A DNA stretch of 64,000 nucleotides, taken from contig NC_133472.1 of NCBI RefSeq assembly GCF_025370935.1, forward strand, positions 4,205,168-4,269,167, in the 5' to 3' direction. Made by a program: the position numbers and the translations under genes. The number at the start of each line of letters is the position of its first letter. The first letter of the stretch is position 1. Positions 10,540 through 21,380 of this stretch are shown here, one piece after another. This stretch comes from Choristoneura fumiferana. Its lineage: Eukaryota > Arthropoda > Insecta > Lepidoptera > Tortricidae. Under the pieces are notes generated by a model. The model was not told the DNA's origin. It was given only the letters and a program-made list of their open reading frames with translations, and did no database searches.

Positions 10540-12107
10540 TTTACAATAAAAGATACTAAACAATAAACATACAATAGGGTTACCCTTGAATATACAAGGT
10601 GGGCCCTGTAACAGGGACAAAAAATTAAACCACAGCTTCCATTCTTAATCTTGAGCTAATTTAGTTCTACAACTTTTGAAAATAAATTGTATTAAGTATG
10701 ATTTTTATTATAGTTTAAAGTTCAATTGGGCAAGCAATGTATTGCAAAATCCGGCATTTTGTTACGTGACAGACAGCTTAGGCGATGTCATTTAGTCTAT
10801 TTGATGCCGTACATTGAAAATACCGTTTGTTTGATTTGTTCGGAATAAACGTAATGATAAAATTACTTAATTGTTGAAAGTTGCAGAACTAAAGTAGTTC
10901 CATTTGAGAAGCAGAACCTGAGTTTTAATTTTTTGCTCCAATTACAGGGCCCACCCGGTATACACATACGAATAAGCCGGTCATAAGAACTAAATTAGCT
11001 ACAATAAAAAAAAAAAAAAAACTAAATTTTGTATTTTGAGTATTATAACCCCCCACCGCAAAACCGCTATTCGAATGTCTGGCTTCCCTTTAATCGAAAG
11101 CTAGTTTATTCGAGATCGTCCGTAGCTAAGTTTCATTAATAAGGGTTCAGATGTTTTTAAATATCGCTTATTTAAAATTACTATGGTCAGGAGTGTTTCA
11201 ATTTATCTAAGTTTGTTAGGATGTATAGTTGTATAGTCAATAAACTGCTGAGTATCGCAATTGCGCACAATCGCTGCGCACACCCACTATTCACCTTGGC
11301 GTGCTGACATAAGTATTACGTATTTCCCAAGTAGACATATAGTTCGAATCTACGTATTGCTAGGCAAAAACACCGCAGTAGGGCAGGATCCCGCCGTATG
11401 ATTTTGCATACGATCTGTTTTTAAAAGCTTTTATTTAACTTGCAATTTTCATTGAAGTGTGGTTTATAGGTTAACGTTCATACGTAGCACTACAACGCCG
11501 CGGGCGCAGGGTTGACTAGCAAAATATTACCGCAAGCACTCTTTTCATAATTTATTGCATTAGATAATTATTTTTTTCTGGAAAGTAAACGTATATGGCA
11601 GTAAAAAAACACTGACCTAGTAGTTCACATTTTAAATTTTGTGACATCTCACATCTGTAACATGTTAAACACTAGAATATTAAAATTAATGCTGCCGAAA
11701 GAGCTGTGGCAATTCTTGTATTTCCGAGTACAAAAGAGACTGACAGAGGAGTAGCAATATTTTTCTTCCAATTATCGCGCTTTGTATCTGTTGTATGGAA
11801 TGGTACTTAACGTTACTTTTACGCAATTACTTTAAAATAAAAAATAAATTGTGTAGTGTTTGATATGCAAGAAAAAGAGGGCGTTATATATAACTCATGT
11901 GTGCCGCTCAGGCATGGCTGTGGTACGCGATTTTAACGGAAAAGCAAAGTGAATTAGTGTAGTTAATTAAAAAAGTACTTGCAGCAATATTTTGCAGGGA
12001 ACCCTGCGGCGTTGTGTGACCCCACGTAAGCTTTCTATTTAAGTCACATTTCGATCAAAGAACAGAGCAGTGCAGAATCTTACAGTGGGATCTTAAGCTA
12101 TAAAGAC
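10512..12107 (+). repeat. Duplicated block A, copy 2
   Basis: Full-length counterpart of 1-1566, about 30 bases longer because of small indels, including an A-run near 11008-11022 that is absent from copy 1. Similarity stops at 12107, where copy 1 meets a gap. I see no gene in the block. Confidence 0.85.
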
Positions 12108-12784
12108 ACGCCCTTTAAGTGGATCGAAGCATTTGATTTGTTCGATAGATGGCGTTAGAGTTTCTAAGCAGGCAATGACGCGGAATCAGCAAAAAATAGC
12201 TTTATGACCACGCAATAAGAGCTAAAATTACGTCATTCGGCTCCACTCGTCTGTTATGGCCGCCAACGATCGACATCAAATGAGAATCTATCACTTTTTT
12301 TGTTAGCATTGTGAGAAATTAGGTTTTTTGAGAATTTTCAGCGCCATAAACATGCTTTCACGAAACTCAAGTCTACGTAGACGATGTCATTTGTGGAGAA
12401 CCTTTGTGGGTAGTGTTTTTGGATGCGTTAGGTTAGATTAGAAGAGCAGAATACGAGGAGTATACCGGGTGGGGAACCGGGCCTGGATTGCATGGTGTTG
12501 GCTTCATATGCCCCATTCCGGGGCGGCCAATGTGGCCAGTGAGCGTGGCGTAACATTATATATGCACCCGTTACGCCCTTACTCAATGGCAATGAGGGAA
12601 CTCGTGCGGCTTTTAGTGGGTACATACCCTCGTGGACAGTCCCGCTCACCCTCGTTTCCCGCCAAGTGCGAGTTACCGCGCACCGAGGCTTCCGTTACCA
12701 TTCAATTAGATAGGTAAGCAGAGCCCTTCTACTAAGCAAAATATACGCAGTACGTGGTTTATTTTAGATTTCTAAGCCTTTCTT
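12108..12784. other. Unclassified sequence with a GC-richer block
   Basis: The part at about 12465-12720 is GC-rich for this window and open on the plus strand for 83 codons (12469-12717), but the translation shows no motif I recognise and no clear splice sites. It could be an old transposon fragment. The remainder is ordinary AT-rich sequence. Confidence 0.35.
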
Positions 12785-13065
12785 TTTGTAATTTATTGAA
12801 TCAGGCGTTACTTTGCGGAGGTCCATATCAATGAACTAAAAGAATTTCCTTGCTCACCCGCGACCTTACGATAGCTAAGCTTATGCATAAATATGCGTGT
12901 TCATGCAGTTCCTCCACCTCCACACTGTAAGAACACACACAAATCACACAAACCCATCTATCACCACTACCACACTACACTGACGCGTTTCGAACTCAAC
13001 CAGAGCTCATCTTACGCTTAGCTATCGTAAGGTCGCGGGTGAGCAAGGAAATTCTTTTAGTTCAT
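12785..13065. mobile_element. MITE with long TIR (TTAGCTATCGTAAGGTCGCG family)
   Basis: ATGAACTAAAAGAATTTCCT through GACCTTACGATAGCTAAG (12831-12879) is repeated inverted at about 13017-13065. The interior carries CGCGTTTCGAACTCAACCAG and GTTCATGCAGTTCCTCCACC. Related copies are at 23614-23830 (plus) and 35895-36183 and 43765-44050 (minus). All share an outer stretch, TTGAATCAGGCGTTACTTTG, beyond the TIR on one side. Confidence 0.8.
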
Positions 13066-13349
13066 TTTTCTTTTTGTGACAGATAGCACGCTGTCTCCCA
13101 GACCGCAATTATACATACATATGTCATCGACGTACATGAGCAACATGTCATCCACGTACGTACATACATTTCGTAAACGTTAAGTTAGGATTCGATGGAA
13201 ACCAGTTTGGAAACGTGTTGTGAGTCAGCTACCGTGGCAAGGACATTTACGAAAAACACGAAACGCGTTGGTAACTCGAACATATTGGTAATGCACATAA
13301 TAGTAATCATTTGCGAAATGTTTACTATGGCCGTTCACATGGCCTTTAT

Positions 13350-13415
13350 CACAAGGGTCATCACCACATCAGCCGGAAGATGCCTGCTATTGAACAAAGC
13401 CTTCACCCTCAGGCA
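13350..13415 (-). mobile_element. RTE LINE 3' end scrap
   Basis: ATCACCACATCAGCCGGAAG followed by a diverged copy of GTCCACTGCTGGACAAAGGC is the complement of the RTE 3' terminus seen at 9230-9290. It lies inside the 97-codon plus-strand open frame at 13195-13488, which is therefore not a gene. Confidence 0.6.
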
Positions 13416-13599
13416 AAGGCTAGACGTTACGCTAGACTCCCTCGGATGTAAGTATTTTATTTATGTTTGCTATCTCATAATTCCGTAATATATTAATCGA
13501 CTGCAGCCGCGGCAGACGTGAACTTGCCTTCGAAATCCAAAAGCTTAATGGTTACTTGACCTGAAATGTATATTTCAGAACTAAATTATTGTTATTATT

Positions 13600-13955
13600 A
13601 TATTTAAAATTTATGACGGTGGAAGCATTCTACACTTCCACTGAACGTAGATATAGTTTAGATATAGTTAGTGTTTAGTATTGTAACTAAGGGACCCCAT
13701 ACATCCCTGTATTTTTATTATTATTATTTTTGTATTTTTTTTCTTTAATTGTATAATATAGTTTTTAAGTATTTAATTTGTAATTATATTATTATGAAAA
13801 AATTACTTTCTGCCAAGTTTCTTGCGGCGCATTCTTCTTGGCAATGATGGTCTTTCCGAAAGCGCTGGTAGTTTAAAAAATGACGTGTAAAAGTGCCCAT
13901 TGCGGCCTATTTACTGAATAAATCATTTGAATTTGAATTTTGACTTATAACCTGA
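13600..13955 (+). mobile_element. CR1/Zenon-like LINE 3' untranslated end
   Basis: TTCTGCCAAGTTTCTTGCGG, then CGCATTCTTCTTGGCAATGA, then TTTCCGAAAGCGCTGGTAGT and AAAAGTGCCCATTGCGGCCT are hallmarks of a widespread lepidopteran LINE 3' end, here finishing in TTTGAATTTGAATTTTGAC. No coding part remains. The (TTTGAC)n tails at 50719-50737 and 56329-56381 may come from the same family. Confidence 0.7.
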
Positions 13956-14249
13956 TTCTCATTAGGTCCGGCTTAAATTTGAACTATAAAATGAAAAAAA
14001 AAAAGTTTTTGAACTTGACGTTTTTTTTTAAATCTTACCAATAATACTTGACATATAAACAACTCTGATGCCAGAGAGGCTGGTTGGTGACGCAATCATT
14101 ATTTGCTCTTCTCAGTCTGTCAGCCCCTCCTCTTAGTACTTAATTAATCTTTTAGAGCTTATCTTTGGGTACTTCGGGGTTATGGGACAGTCAACAGAAA
14201 TAAAACAAAAGAAAGTCAGTAAGAGACGAGGGCCGGGAATCCACAAGCC

Positions 14250-14362
14250 TGTAGCTGGTACATTTTCATGCAAGTAGCTTGCTCGCTTGTGCCATATTTG
14301 TATGAAGATTGTCGTACGCGCGCCAGCTACTTGTACGAAAATGTGCGAGTTACATGCTTGTG
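14250..14362. mobile_element. Palindromic MITE (AGCTACTTG / CACATTTTCGT arms)
   Basis: Left arm ACAAGCCTGTAGCTGGTACA and following TTTTCATGCAAGTAGCT are mirrored by AGCTACTTGTACGAAAATGT on the right, with several mismatches. A minus-strand open frame across it is incidental. Confidence 0.55.
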
Positions 14363-14464
14363 CAAGTAGGCGCACCCATTGAGAGTACTGTTAATATTTA
14401 AAAGCAAGGATTTAATTTTTATTTCATTGTATTCTTAAATAAACAATGGTTTGATTTTGGAGTC

Positions 14465-14580
14465 AGTGTTTTTCAAACTTTTCCTTTTACTTCTTTCCCC
14501 ACAATTTTTGAACGAAAACATACTTTGAGGAGGTTGTATCTTTTGATCTCGTCAATTTTCTTCTTTATGTGTTTTAAAGG
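14465..14580 (+). repeat. Dispersed repeat, first of a local pair
   Basis: CTTTTACTTCTTTCCCCACA, then ATTTTTGAACG and ACTTTGAGGAGG are repeated, diverged, in the same orientation at 15100-15195. I cannot classify it. Confidence 0.5.
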
Positions 14581-14654
14581 ATCCTAAATATTTGAAAGAA
14601 AAAAGTAAATATTAATGACAATCGGATAAAATGTGTTAAAGAACTGACTTCAAA

Positions 14655-15010
14655 CTAAAGTAGCGGTTCGATTCCTGTGATTGGAAATATTTGTATAATG
14701 GTACTAATGTTTGACTTTATTCTTTTATGTTTGTTATGTTTCGCACTCAACTCGAGACAAACCTTAAACCTTTTAAATAAAGCTCAGTTTTCTAGTGTGT
14801 CCCATACTTTTGGACATTATGGCTGCTACGCTACCAGTTTTGCAATGTCCGTTTTATTTTACAACGGTACAATAGTGACAGGTATTTAAGTATATACTTA
14901 TATATGTATAAATATCCGTTGTCTATAGCACCCATAGTACATGCTTTGATTAGCTTGGGGCTATAATTGGTATAATTTGTCCCAAAATATTATTACATAT
15001 TATTATTAAT
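14655..15010 (+). mobile_element. Diverged, split SINE-2 copy
   Basis: A B-box-like GGTTCGATTCCTGTGATTGG and AAATATTTGTATAAT at 14668-14700 resemble the tRNA-like head of SINE-2. The 3' part reappears at 14882-15010 with GTATTTAAGTATATACTTAT, ATCCGTTG and GGTATAATTTGTCCCAAAA, ending in an ATT-rich tail. About 170 bases of unrelated sequence lie between. Confidence 0.5.
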
Positions 15011-15099
15011 AACATTAAGAGAGCCTGAAAAAAAAATGTATATATCAAATACCTAACGAATAGGTCCCGAATAAAAATGCGTTTCATTTTCATATTGAT

Positions 15100-15195
15100 T
15101 TTAAACTTTTCCTTTACTTCTTTCCCCACAATTTTTGACGACAAACAAACTTTGAGGAGGTGTACTTTTTCTTTTTCGTCAAGTTTCTTCTTTCT
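15100..15195 (+). repeat. Dispersed repeat, second of a local pair
   Basis: Diverged direct copy of 14465-14580, followed by a pyrimidine-rich TTTCTTCTTTCTTTC run. Confidence 0.5.
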
Positions 15196-15570
15196 TTCTT
15201 TTTCTTCTTTCTTTTTCGTCACACAAAATCAGTACAATTAACTTCGGTCTAGATTAAACTTACTCGTACAATACTAGATTGGTTATGCTCTGGGTAAGAT
15301 TTAGGTAACAAATCGATGATTTAACTGGCCGATACGCAATAAAAAAGGAAATCCATAGCCTCGCATTGTTCATTGAGTCAACGTAAACTGGTTTGCTATA
15401 TGTAAACTCAGCAGTATATCGCAAGTGAACAGTAGATCAAGAGCCGACTATAGGTGTAAATGCCCTGTCGTATGTGCGAATAGTAGTAAGGTGTTCCCAA
15501 TAGATAAGTCGACGTTCCATATTCGAAAAAATTACGAAGTGTCATATCATATCAATTCTGTACACTACTA

Positions 15571-16103
15571 TCGGGTGTCCCAAAAAGGACGCAAGATTTC
15601 AATGTACTGGTAACCCTAAAAAAAAACTATTTGACACTGAACGTTTAGGGTTTGTAAAAATGGCGGGTTATACGAAAGATCAACGCGTTTTTATTATTGA
15701 ACAATATTTCAAAAGAAGTTTGGCGAAATGTACGGTTCGAAAATTCCGTGCAAAATATGGTCGGATTATTGACTTGACTTCATCAACTGTGAGCAGAGTG
15801 GTTGCAAAATTCAGGGAGAGTGGATCAATTCATGATGTTCATTCCACTGGTCGTCCAAAAACAAGCCGTTCAAATAGCAATGCTTTAAAAGAGGAAATTC
15901 GATGCTATATGCAAAACAGTCATAGAAAATTATGACAAAAGAGTGCGTATGTGCCAACAAAGCCTAGGAGGACATTTCCCTGACGTATTATTCCACAAAT
16001 AACCCTATTTTATGTATTTCAAGATTTTATATACAAATATATTATAACGAAAAAAAGTGTTTTTCATCAAATTCAAATCTTGCGTCCTTTTTGGGACAGC
16101 CTT
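15571..16103 (+). mobile_element. Internally deleted Tc1/mariner-like element with DUF4817-like transposase start
   Basis: The ends TCGGGTGTCCCAAAAAGGAC and (other strand) AAGGCTGTCCCAAAAAGGAC both run on to GCAAGATTT. The dinucleotide TA flanks each side (15569-15570 and 16104-16105), as expected for this superfamily. Inside are an N-terminal transposase exon (15660-15935) and, about 20 bases further on, the C-terminal codons LGGHFPDVLFHK followed by a stop. The whole catalytic DDE/D portion is missing, so it cannot move on its own but could be mobilised in trans. Confidence 0.85.
15660..15935 (+). pseudogene. Transposase N-terminal helix-turn-helix fragment (DUF4817-like)
   Basis: From the ATG at 15660 the frame encodes 91 residues. 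MAGYTKDQRVFIIEQYFKRS opens it, followed by CTVRKFRAKYGRI and a second helical region, SSTVSRVVAKFRESGSIHDV, then HSTGRPKTSRS, the basic linker with a GRPKT/GRPR-type motif. This is the paired-like DNA-binding half of mariner-type transposases carrying DUF4817. A TGA at 15933-15935 ends the frame where the internal deletion joins to the C-terminal remnant. A full transposase would be several times longer. The ATG is chosen because it lies 89 bases inside the TIR and starts the conserved region. Confidence 0.8.
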
Positions 16104-16207
16104 TACATGTAACAAGTCATTTACTTAAGTTTTTCACTTGTACTTAATATAGACGATGCGAAAAAAATCACGAGTTATGAGTTAAGTTATATTGTATGTC
16201 AGATTAA

Positions 16208-16341
16208 TGCTGCATTCACATTTATCTGCCGTGTTGTGTTGTGATGCTCTCTGTCTCTCTCTCTCTCTCTCTGTATAGCTTTGATGCGACACAACACAAG
16301 TCGTCACAACACACTGCATTAGATAAATGTGAACGCAACCA
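16208..16341. mobile_element. MITE with internal (TC)n microsatellite
   Basis: TGCTGCATTCACATTTATCT on the left is mirrored by AGATAAATGTGAACGCAACC on the right, and inner GTGTTGTGTTGTGATG by CGACACAACACAAGTCGTCA. A TCTC run lies at about 16250-16273. A second fragment of the right arm is at about 17188-17228. Confidence 0.7.
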
Positions 16342-16349
16342 TATAAAAT

Positions 16350-16562
16350 GGAACCGACTACAAAATCCTTGAAAACATTTTTCTAGGTACGTACTAGCTC
16401 GAAGTCGGTGCCTCAGCACGAGCCAGCAGGAGTGGGACAATAGTCGTCTACCTCTTTTAAATACTATGGGTTTCAATCCCTCCTGCTGGGTCGTGCTGAG
16501 TCACCGACTTCGAGCTAGTAGGTACCTAGAAAAATATTTTCAAGAGTTTTGTGGTCGGTTCC
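16350..16562. mobile_element. Palindromic MITE (GGAACCGACTACAAAA arms)
   Basis: The first half reads GGAACCGACTACAAAATCCT, then TTTTCTAGGTACGTACTAGC and AAGTCGGTGCCTCAGCACGA. The second half, 16470-16562, is its inverted copy. The arms are about 85-90 bases. The following 16563-17160 continues with GTGGAGTCGGTTTTACTTT and ends in CCTCCTTTTTTGAAGTCGGT, a motif of a common lepidopteran repeat, so a larger composite is likely. Confidence 0.7.
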
Positions 16563-17429
16563 ATTTTTTGTTATTTTTTAATATTTGTGGAGTCGGTTTT
16601 ACTTTTTTATTACAATTTTTCTTTATTTCTCACTTTTTAGTGATTTGTAGCCAAACTACATCTCACAACGATTCCATTAAGCCCAAACCCGACTTAGTTG
16701 CTTTGTTTTATAACAGAGTTCCGTTGCCTACCTTCTGGCTTTAGCATCAGATCAGTTCGAAAGAATCATTAACTTAAAGCTTCTTGTTAGTCGCTTATCT
16801 AGGTATATTAATCATAATCATTTATAGATGAGCGAGCATTACTTAGCTTTGATGAGTTCCATTGGTCATCACGGTCTTCTTTATCAGGTCCAGGTTACCA
16901 ACTGATACTTTCTGAATCTCAATGCTAAAAATGCCAAAATCGCCATAGGTGTGCTTTTGAGGTTTGCCCTCGATTTCCCTAGGATCCCATCATCAGATCT
17001 TAACTTGGTGACAATGGGGCCACCTCAGAAGAATACCCTTTAGATTAAAAAAATAATTTTGAAAATCGGTCCACAATTAACTGAGTAATCGGTGAACATA
17101 CATAAAAAAAATACAAACATTGGAACATAGAACCTCCTCCTTTTTTGAAGTCGGTTAAAAATGTATGAAACCGATACCGTTCTGATGCGTCACGACACAA
17201 CACGACAGACAAAGGTGAATGCGGCTTAATACAAGCTACATTTTATCCCGTAAAAGTGGAAAGTTCCCTCGGGATGTATTAGACAAATTAAACTGGAGAC
17301 ATGTCATTTTTACGGCGATTTTACACGATTAAACATTTGCCATCGATACTGATTATACTATTTGTACTACCTACTACATACAACAGGTCATCTTAAGTTT
17401 TTTACCTATATGGTAAACATACCCAAAAA

Positions 17430-17690
17430 ATAATAAATAAATAAATATCATGGGACACTTGACACCAATTGACCTAGTCCCAAACTAAGCAAAGCTTGTA
17501 CTATGGACACTAGGCAACGGATAAACATACGTATATAGATAAAATACATACTTAAATACATATTAAACATCCAAGACCCGAGAACAAACATTCGTATTAT
17601 TCATACAAATATCTGCCCCGGCCGGGATTCGCACCCGGGACCTTAGCTTCGTAGTCAGGTTCTCTAACCACTCGGCCATCCGGTCGTCAA
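17430..17690 (-). mobile_element. SINE-2 (tRNA-derived), copy 1
   Basis: On the minus strand it starts GACGACCGGATGGCCGAGTG, which contains a polymerase III A-box, and about 35 bases later carries GGTCCCGGGTGCGAATCCCG, a B-box. A body with CAGATATTTGTATGAATAA and CGGGTCTTGGATGTTTAAT follows, then an AT-rich tail TTATTTATTTATTATT. The flanking open frame at 17563-17772 is incidental. Confidence 0.85.
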
Positions 17691-17699
17691 TAGTTGGCA

Positions 17700-18360
17700 T
17701 CTTTAATCTTATGTCATTAGCAATAGAGATGACAGCAGACTGTCGTCTATTGGGCATTAGCGTGTCGAGCACTAGGATTATCTTACTGATGTTAATCTGT
17801 GTACCGCGCCAACGGTCAATACACGGTAACCCGACCGTTTTCCATGCCCACAGCGAGCTGTGCGACTAATAGACATGTCTGTCCTTTCGCAAACAGCCCG
17901 CTGACGGAGGAATGCGATCTTGATCACGCCACCTCCGCGAAGGCTGAGCTGGATACGAAAATATTGATCTAGAATGTTATCGTCCTTATACGACGGGTTG
18001 TTTTTTAATTACGTTAACTTTACGCGAAGATATAACAGGTCAAATGAAATTAAGGGCAGTTTTTACCTCTAGAGGTTTACTCATGACCTGTCGTGCACTA
18101 TTTACGCCGTACCTACTGTGGGTTTGTTTTGTTTTTTAGAGACGACTTTGTATTTTTTTTTTCTATAAAATGAACTACAAGTAATCGTGTCTACAGTGTG
18201 TGAAAACTAAAGCTTTAGAAGTAATTAATTATACATATGGCAAGGAATTAAATGAATGCAATAAATGTGCTAAAAACTTCGCGTACACTTAACTCTCACT
18301 GTTTAAAAAAAATACGAATTAAGATAATTAATGCACGCCTGTTTGGTTCTGGTCTCAGGC
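17700..18360. other. No gene seen
   Basis: Includes a moderately GC-rich stretch at about 17790-17960 without an open frame or motif that I can name. The rest is AT-rich. Confidence 0.45.
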
Positions 18361-18364
18361 ACTC

Positions 18365-18560
18365 CAAGGCTGGTACTTAGGTACTTACCACTTTCAAATC
18401 CTAGGAATAGCCGTTCAGAGAGGCAATGCGGCCACGTGTCCTAAGGTCGATGCCAGTGGCGCAGAAAATCTTAACGACGTCTTTACTTAAGTTTTAAGTT
18501 CATATTTAGTTTTAGTCTGTATTTGTATTCTATAATATTTTTATTGTAAATATTATGTGA
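18365..18560 (+). mobile_element. Retroelement 3' end with HFQILGIAVQRGNAA
   Basis: The plus strand reads HFQILGIAVQRGNAATCPKV and stops 14 codons later. The QRGNAA motif belongs to the C-terminus of the same protein family as the fragment at 1820-2180. Untranslated sequence with TTTAGTTTTAGTCTG and GTGAATAAATATTTG follows. Confidence 0.6.
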
Positions 18561-19127
18561 ATAAATATTTGTTTTATTCATTAGTATGCGTAGTAAAACA
18601 GTGTAAAGGTTGACGTTTTTTAAGTCCTTAACTAAAATGTTTTTAACTCGCACATAATTAGCCAAAGGTTAAAAAAATTGTTTCTTGATGGGTCTCTTAT
18701 GCATCACGTCAATGTCACTCGTCCAGTTTGTGAATTTTACAATGACCATGAAGTTATTATTTATTATGTATGAAAAAATCCAGGAAGTAGTTTCTATACC
18801 ACGCGCCATATAAATCTGCCTAAATGTTCATTACTTAATACTCAGTTTTGACGCATTTTTGAGATACATTTTTTATGCGACGTCTTTACGTTACTCCCGG
18901 ATTGTGTTCGAATCGCTTGACGGTATAGTGCCTATTCAATTATTGGAATTACCTATACCTTTATAGTTTTTTCATCACACTTGCTCGTAAACAGTGTCGT
19001 AACATACAGGCTACCTTGGTTGCAACCCCCCAAATAAAACCCTCGACCTTAATGTGCTTGTCATGAAACCCGTGGTCGGTAAATGAGTAATTGCGCGTAC
19101 ACATTTTCTTGTCATGAAGCCCAAGGT

Positions 19128-19256
19128 CGGTTAATGAGCCAGTGCCCGTACTGATGGCGCTGCGCGCGCTGCTGCAGGACTACATGGACCACCACATGCA
19201 CACGCACGTTGCGGCGCATGCCGAGGGAGGTTGAGGGCGACGTTGCCAAGAGCGCA
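19128..19256 (+). pseudogene. Exon-like block, unrecognised, with a frameshift
   Basis: After CAG at 19140 the plus strand is open as VPVLMALRALLQDYMDHHMH, then THVAAHAEGG and a stop. If one base is skipped the frame continues EVEGDVAKSAA to a TAA. The composition (about 60% GC, CTG/GCG codons) is strikingly protein-like against its surroundings. A partial tandem repeat, CTTGTCATGAA with GGTCGGT and AATGAG, precedes it at about 19058-19137. I cannot name the protein. It may be a decayed host exon or retrocopy. Confidence 0.35.
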
Positions 19257-19336
19257 GCCTAAGGTATCGCCAATATTTGGAAGAATTATATTTTTTCTTT
19301 TACAAATATAAAATTTTACTTGCAAATGTGATGAAA

Positions 19337-19461
19337 AACATTGTATGTCGCACGGGCGGTACTAGAATTACGAACATCGACTCATTAAAGCCCTCAACTT
19401 CGGGCTTCTAATAGACTCTCGTTCGTAATTCCTTATTTACCGCCCTTAAGACACAATGTAC
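19337..19461. mobile_element. MITE (GGCGGTA...AATTACGAACG arms)
   Basis: CGGGCGGTACTAGAATTACG with GAACATCGACTCATTAAAGC on the left is mirrored by GCTTCTAATAGACTCTCGTT with CGTAATTCCTTATTTACCGC on the right. Outer CATTGT and ACAATG also pair. Confidence 0.7.
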
Positions 19462-19774
19462 TATTGTGGTACTAGTCGTGGCAATGACCTTTTAGGCAAA
19501 GTTAGGAGGCGGAAGGTATATCAATTTTGCAGGTGGTAGGACATTGTGCAAGGTCTTAAAATTGATCGGGGATAATTCAGTTGTTTGGGATGTTTTCGAA
19601 TTTGTTTGGCAAATGTTCTATACATTAAGGGTGATGCAAGTATTAGGTATCTATCACAAAAGATTGCTACGTACCTAAAGCGGAGGGATATTTTCTTAGC
19701 TAGATTCCTTTTGTCAAAGGGGAGGGGAGGCGTCCGTATGGTACTTAAGTGAGCAGTAAAGAAATCAAATGTGT

Positions 19775-19933
19775 TAATACCGTCCCTCTCACTCTCGTAT
19801 TAAATAATATAAGCGTCAGCGGGGCAGCAAGATACAAAGTTCGAGTTTTACACTTCGTATTATAGACTCTGCTAATAGTGAATAAGCTTAGGTGAATGAT
19901 TGGTCTCGCGCGCTCGCCAATCATTCATCTAAG
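19775..19933. repeat. MITE-C fragment followed by a 17-bp hairpin
   Basis: 19775-19871 carries CCGTCCCTCTCACTCTCGTA and AAATAATATAAGCGTCAGC, matching the interior of the MITE-C family (38401-38528). At 19887-19933 CTTAGGTGAATGATTGG is repeated inverted with one mismatch around CTCGCGCGCTCG. Confidence 0.6.
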
Positions 19934-20660
19934 TGAATAAGAATAGATAATATCTTAATTAACAGATAAAAAAAAACTGCTTACTTTTGCTGACAAGAGG
20001 GTGATGACCCTTTGCGGCCTTGGTCAATGTTCTGAGTGTACCGCGTCGAAAAGTGCTGATATTTTCCGAATTAATTTTATAGAAAGAATAAGTTAACATT
20101 CCAACAACCAACTGAAATGGTATATCGTGCTGATAGTAACACAGAGCACAGCACAGCAAAGCGGGAGCGACTCAACGAAACAATGACAAATCAAGGCAGA
20201 GAAAGTTGACAGGGGCAATGTCCATGCGGTATTGTGTTCCTTTTCTATGACTATTTTGACTATGAGTCGGCTGGCATTACTTTTGAAACGAGTAAGTGAA
20301 GAAATAAAGCTATGGAAACTTAGTGTTTTGACCTACGGCCTCTTAATCAGAGGGTTTGAAGGCTCGTACTGATATCATATTTCGGAATTTGTAGATGCGA
20401 AATTACACAATGCTGCTAGCGAAGTAATTCATTGGTCTCTTTCTCTAGACTGTTATGATCTGATTCTTTGTTGGTTTATAAGAACAGTAGTTAGAAACCG
20501 GGTTCATCATCACACACCAGCCATGCCAGAAGATTCTGATCGGCGATACTGTAGATTAGTTGCTTGTTGTGTAGATTGCTAGCTGACCGGATAGGTATTC
20601 TATACGTGATTATTCGTGATAGTCTTGCCTTACGGTTTCAATTCTTTTCTGTTCTATTTT

Positions 20661-20770
20661 AGGTTGTCATCAACACCATCATCTGTCTAAAGCAGTCCAC
20701 TGCTGGACTTATACCTCCCCAATTAACGTCATTGCGTCCTGTCTTCGGCTCGACGCATATTCTAGGCATA
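20661..20770 (-). mobile_element. RTE-like LINE 3' end
   Basis: GTCATCAACACCATCATCTG and CAGTCCACTGCTGGACTTAT are the complement of an RTE-type terminus with a (GAT)n tail. It is a different subfamily from 9008-9294. Confidence 0.55.
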
Positions 20771-21380
20771 ATAGATTCGGTAGGTCGGTTGCCGGCCTTA
20801 GAAGCCATGCAATGCAAACTGTATGAGCAAACAGATTGTAAGGTTACACAGCTTTGAACAAAAAATGTGTAGACGGTCGAAGCACCCGCAGAAGGTGTGA
20901 TGTTAAAAACTAGAAGGCAGGTAGGTACAGTTCGATTGGACCGGTCTTAAAATATCACCGTTCGAAATGCGAATTTAATTGCTGCATAATATAATTATTT
21001 CCGTCAAGTTAATGGCATTGTGTTTTCATTTAACTAAGAATATTATTTTTTCTTATTTTATACATAAAACCTTCATTCCACGGAATCGCAAAGATTAAAG
21101 AGTTTTTTATTAAACATAAAACTGACCCGTGATTGACTCATATCTCACCTGATGAAAAGCGGAAATGAGGCCAAAGGTGTATATCACTGTCAGTAACAGC
21201 CTATTCACTCGAGCCTTAGAGAGCCCTAGGTTGTTTTGATGCGGAAATACAGACGACTGGAACGAATTCCATTTCTTCGCAGTGTAATGCTCATGCGAGA
21301 CCTTCTTCAATTGTCTTTCTTATAATATTGTTCGACCTATGTTTGGTAAAATACCGACCCTTTTTTTTCGTGTTCACCCA

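Noticed and set aside
12469..12717. GC-rich 83-codon open frame as an exon
   Set aside because: No recognised motif and no convincing splice sites; more likely an old repeat. Kept only as unclassified sequence.
13195..13488. 97-codon plus-strand open frame as a small gene
   Set aside because: Its second half is the complement of an RTE LINE 3' end, and no homologous motif or splice site supports the rest.
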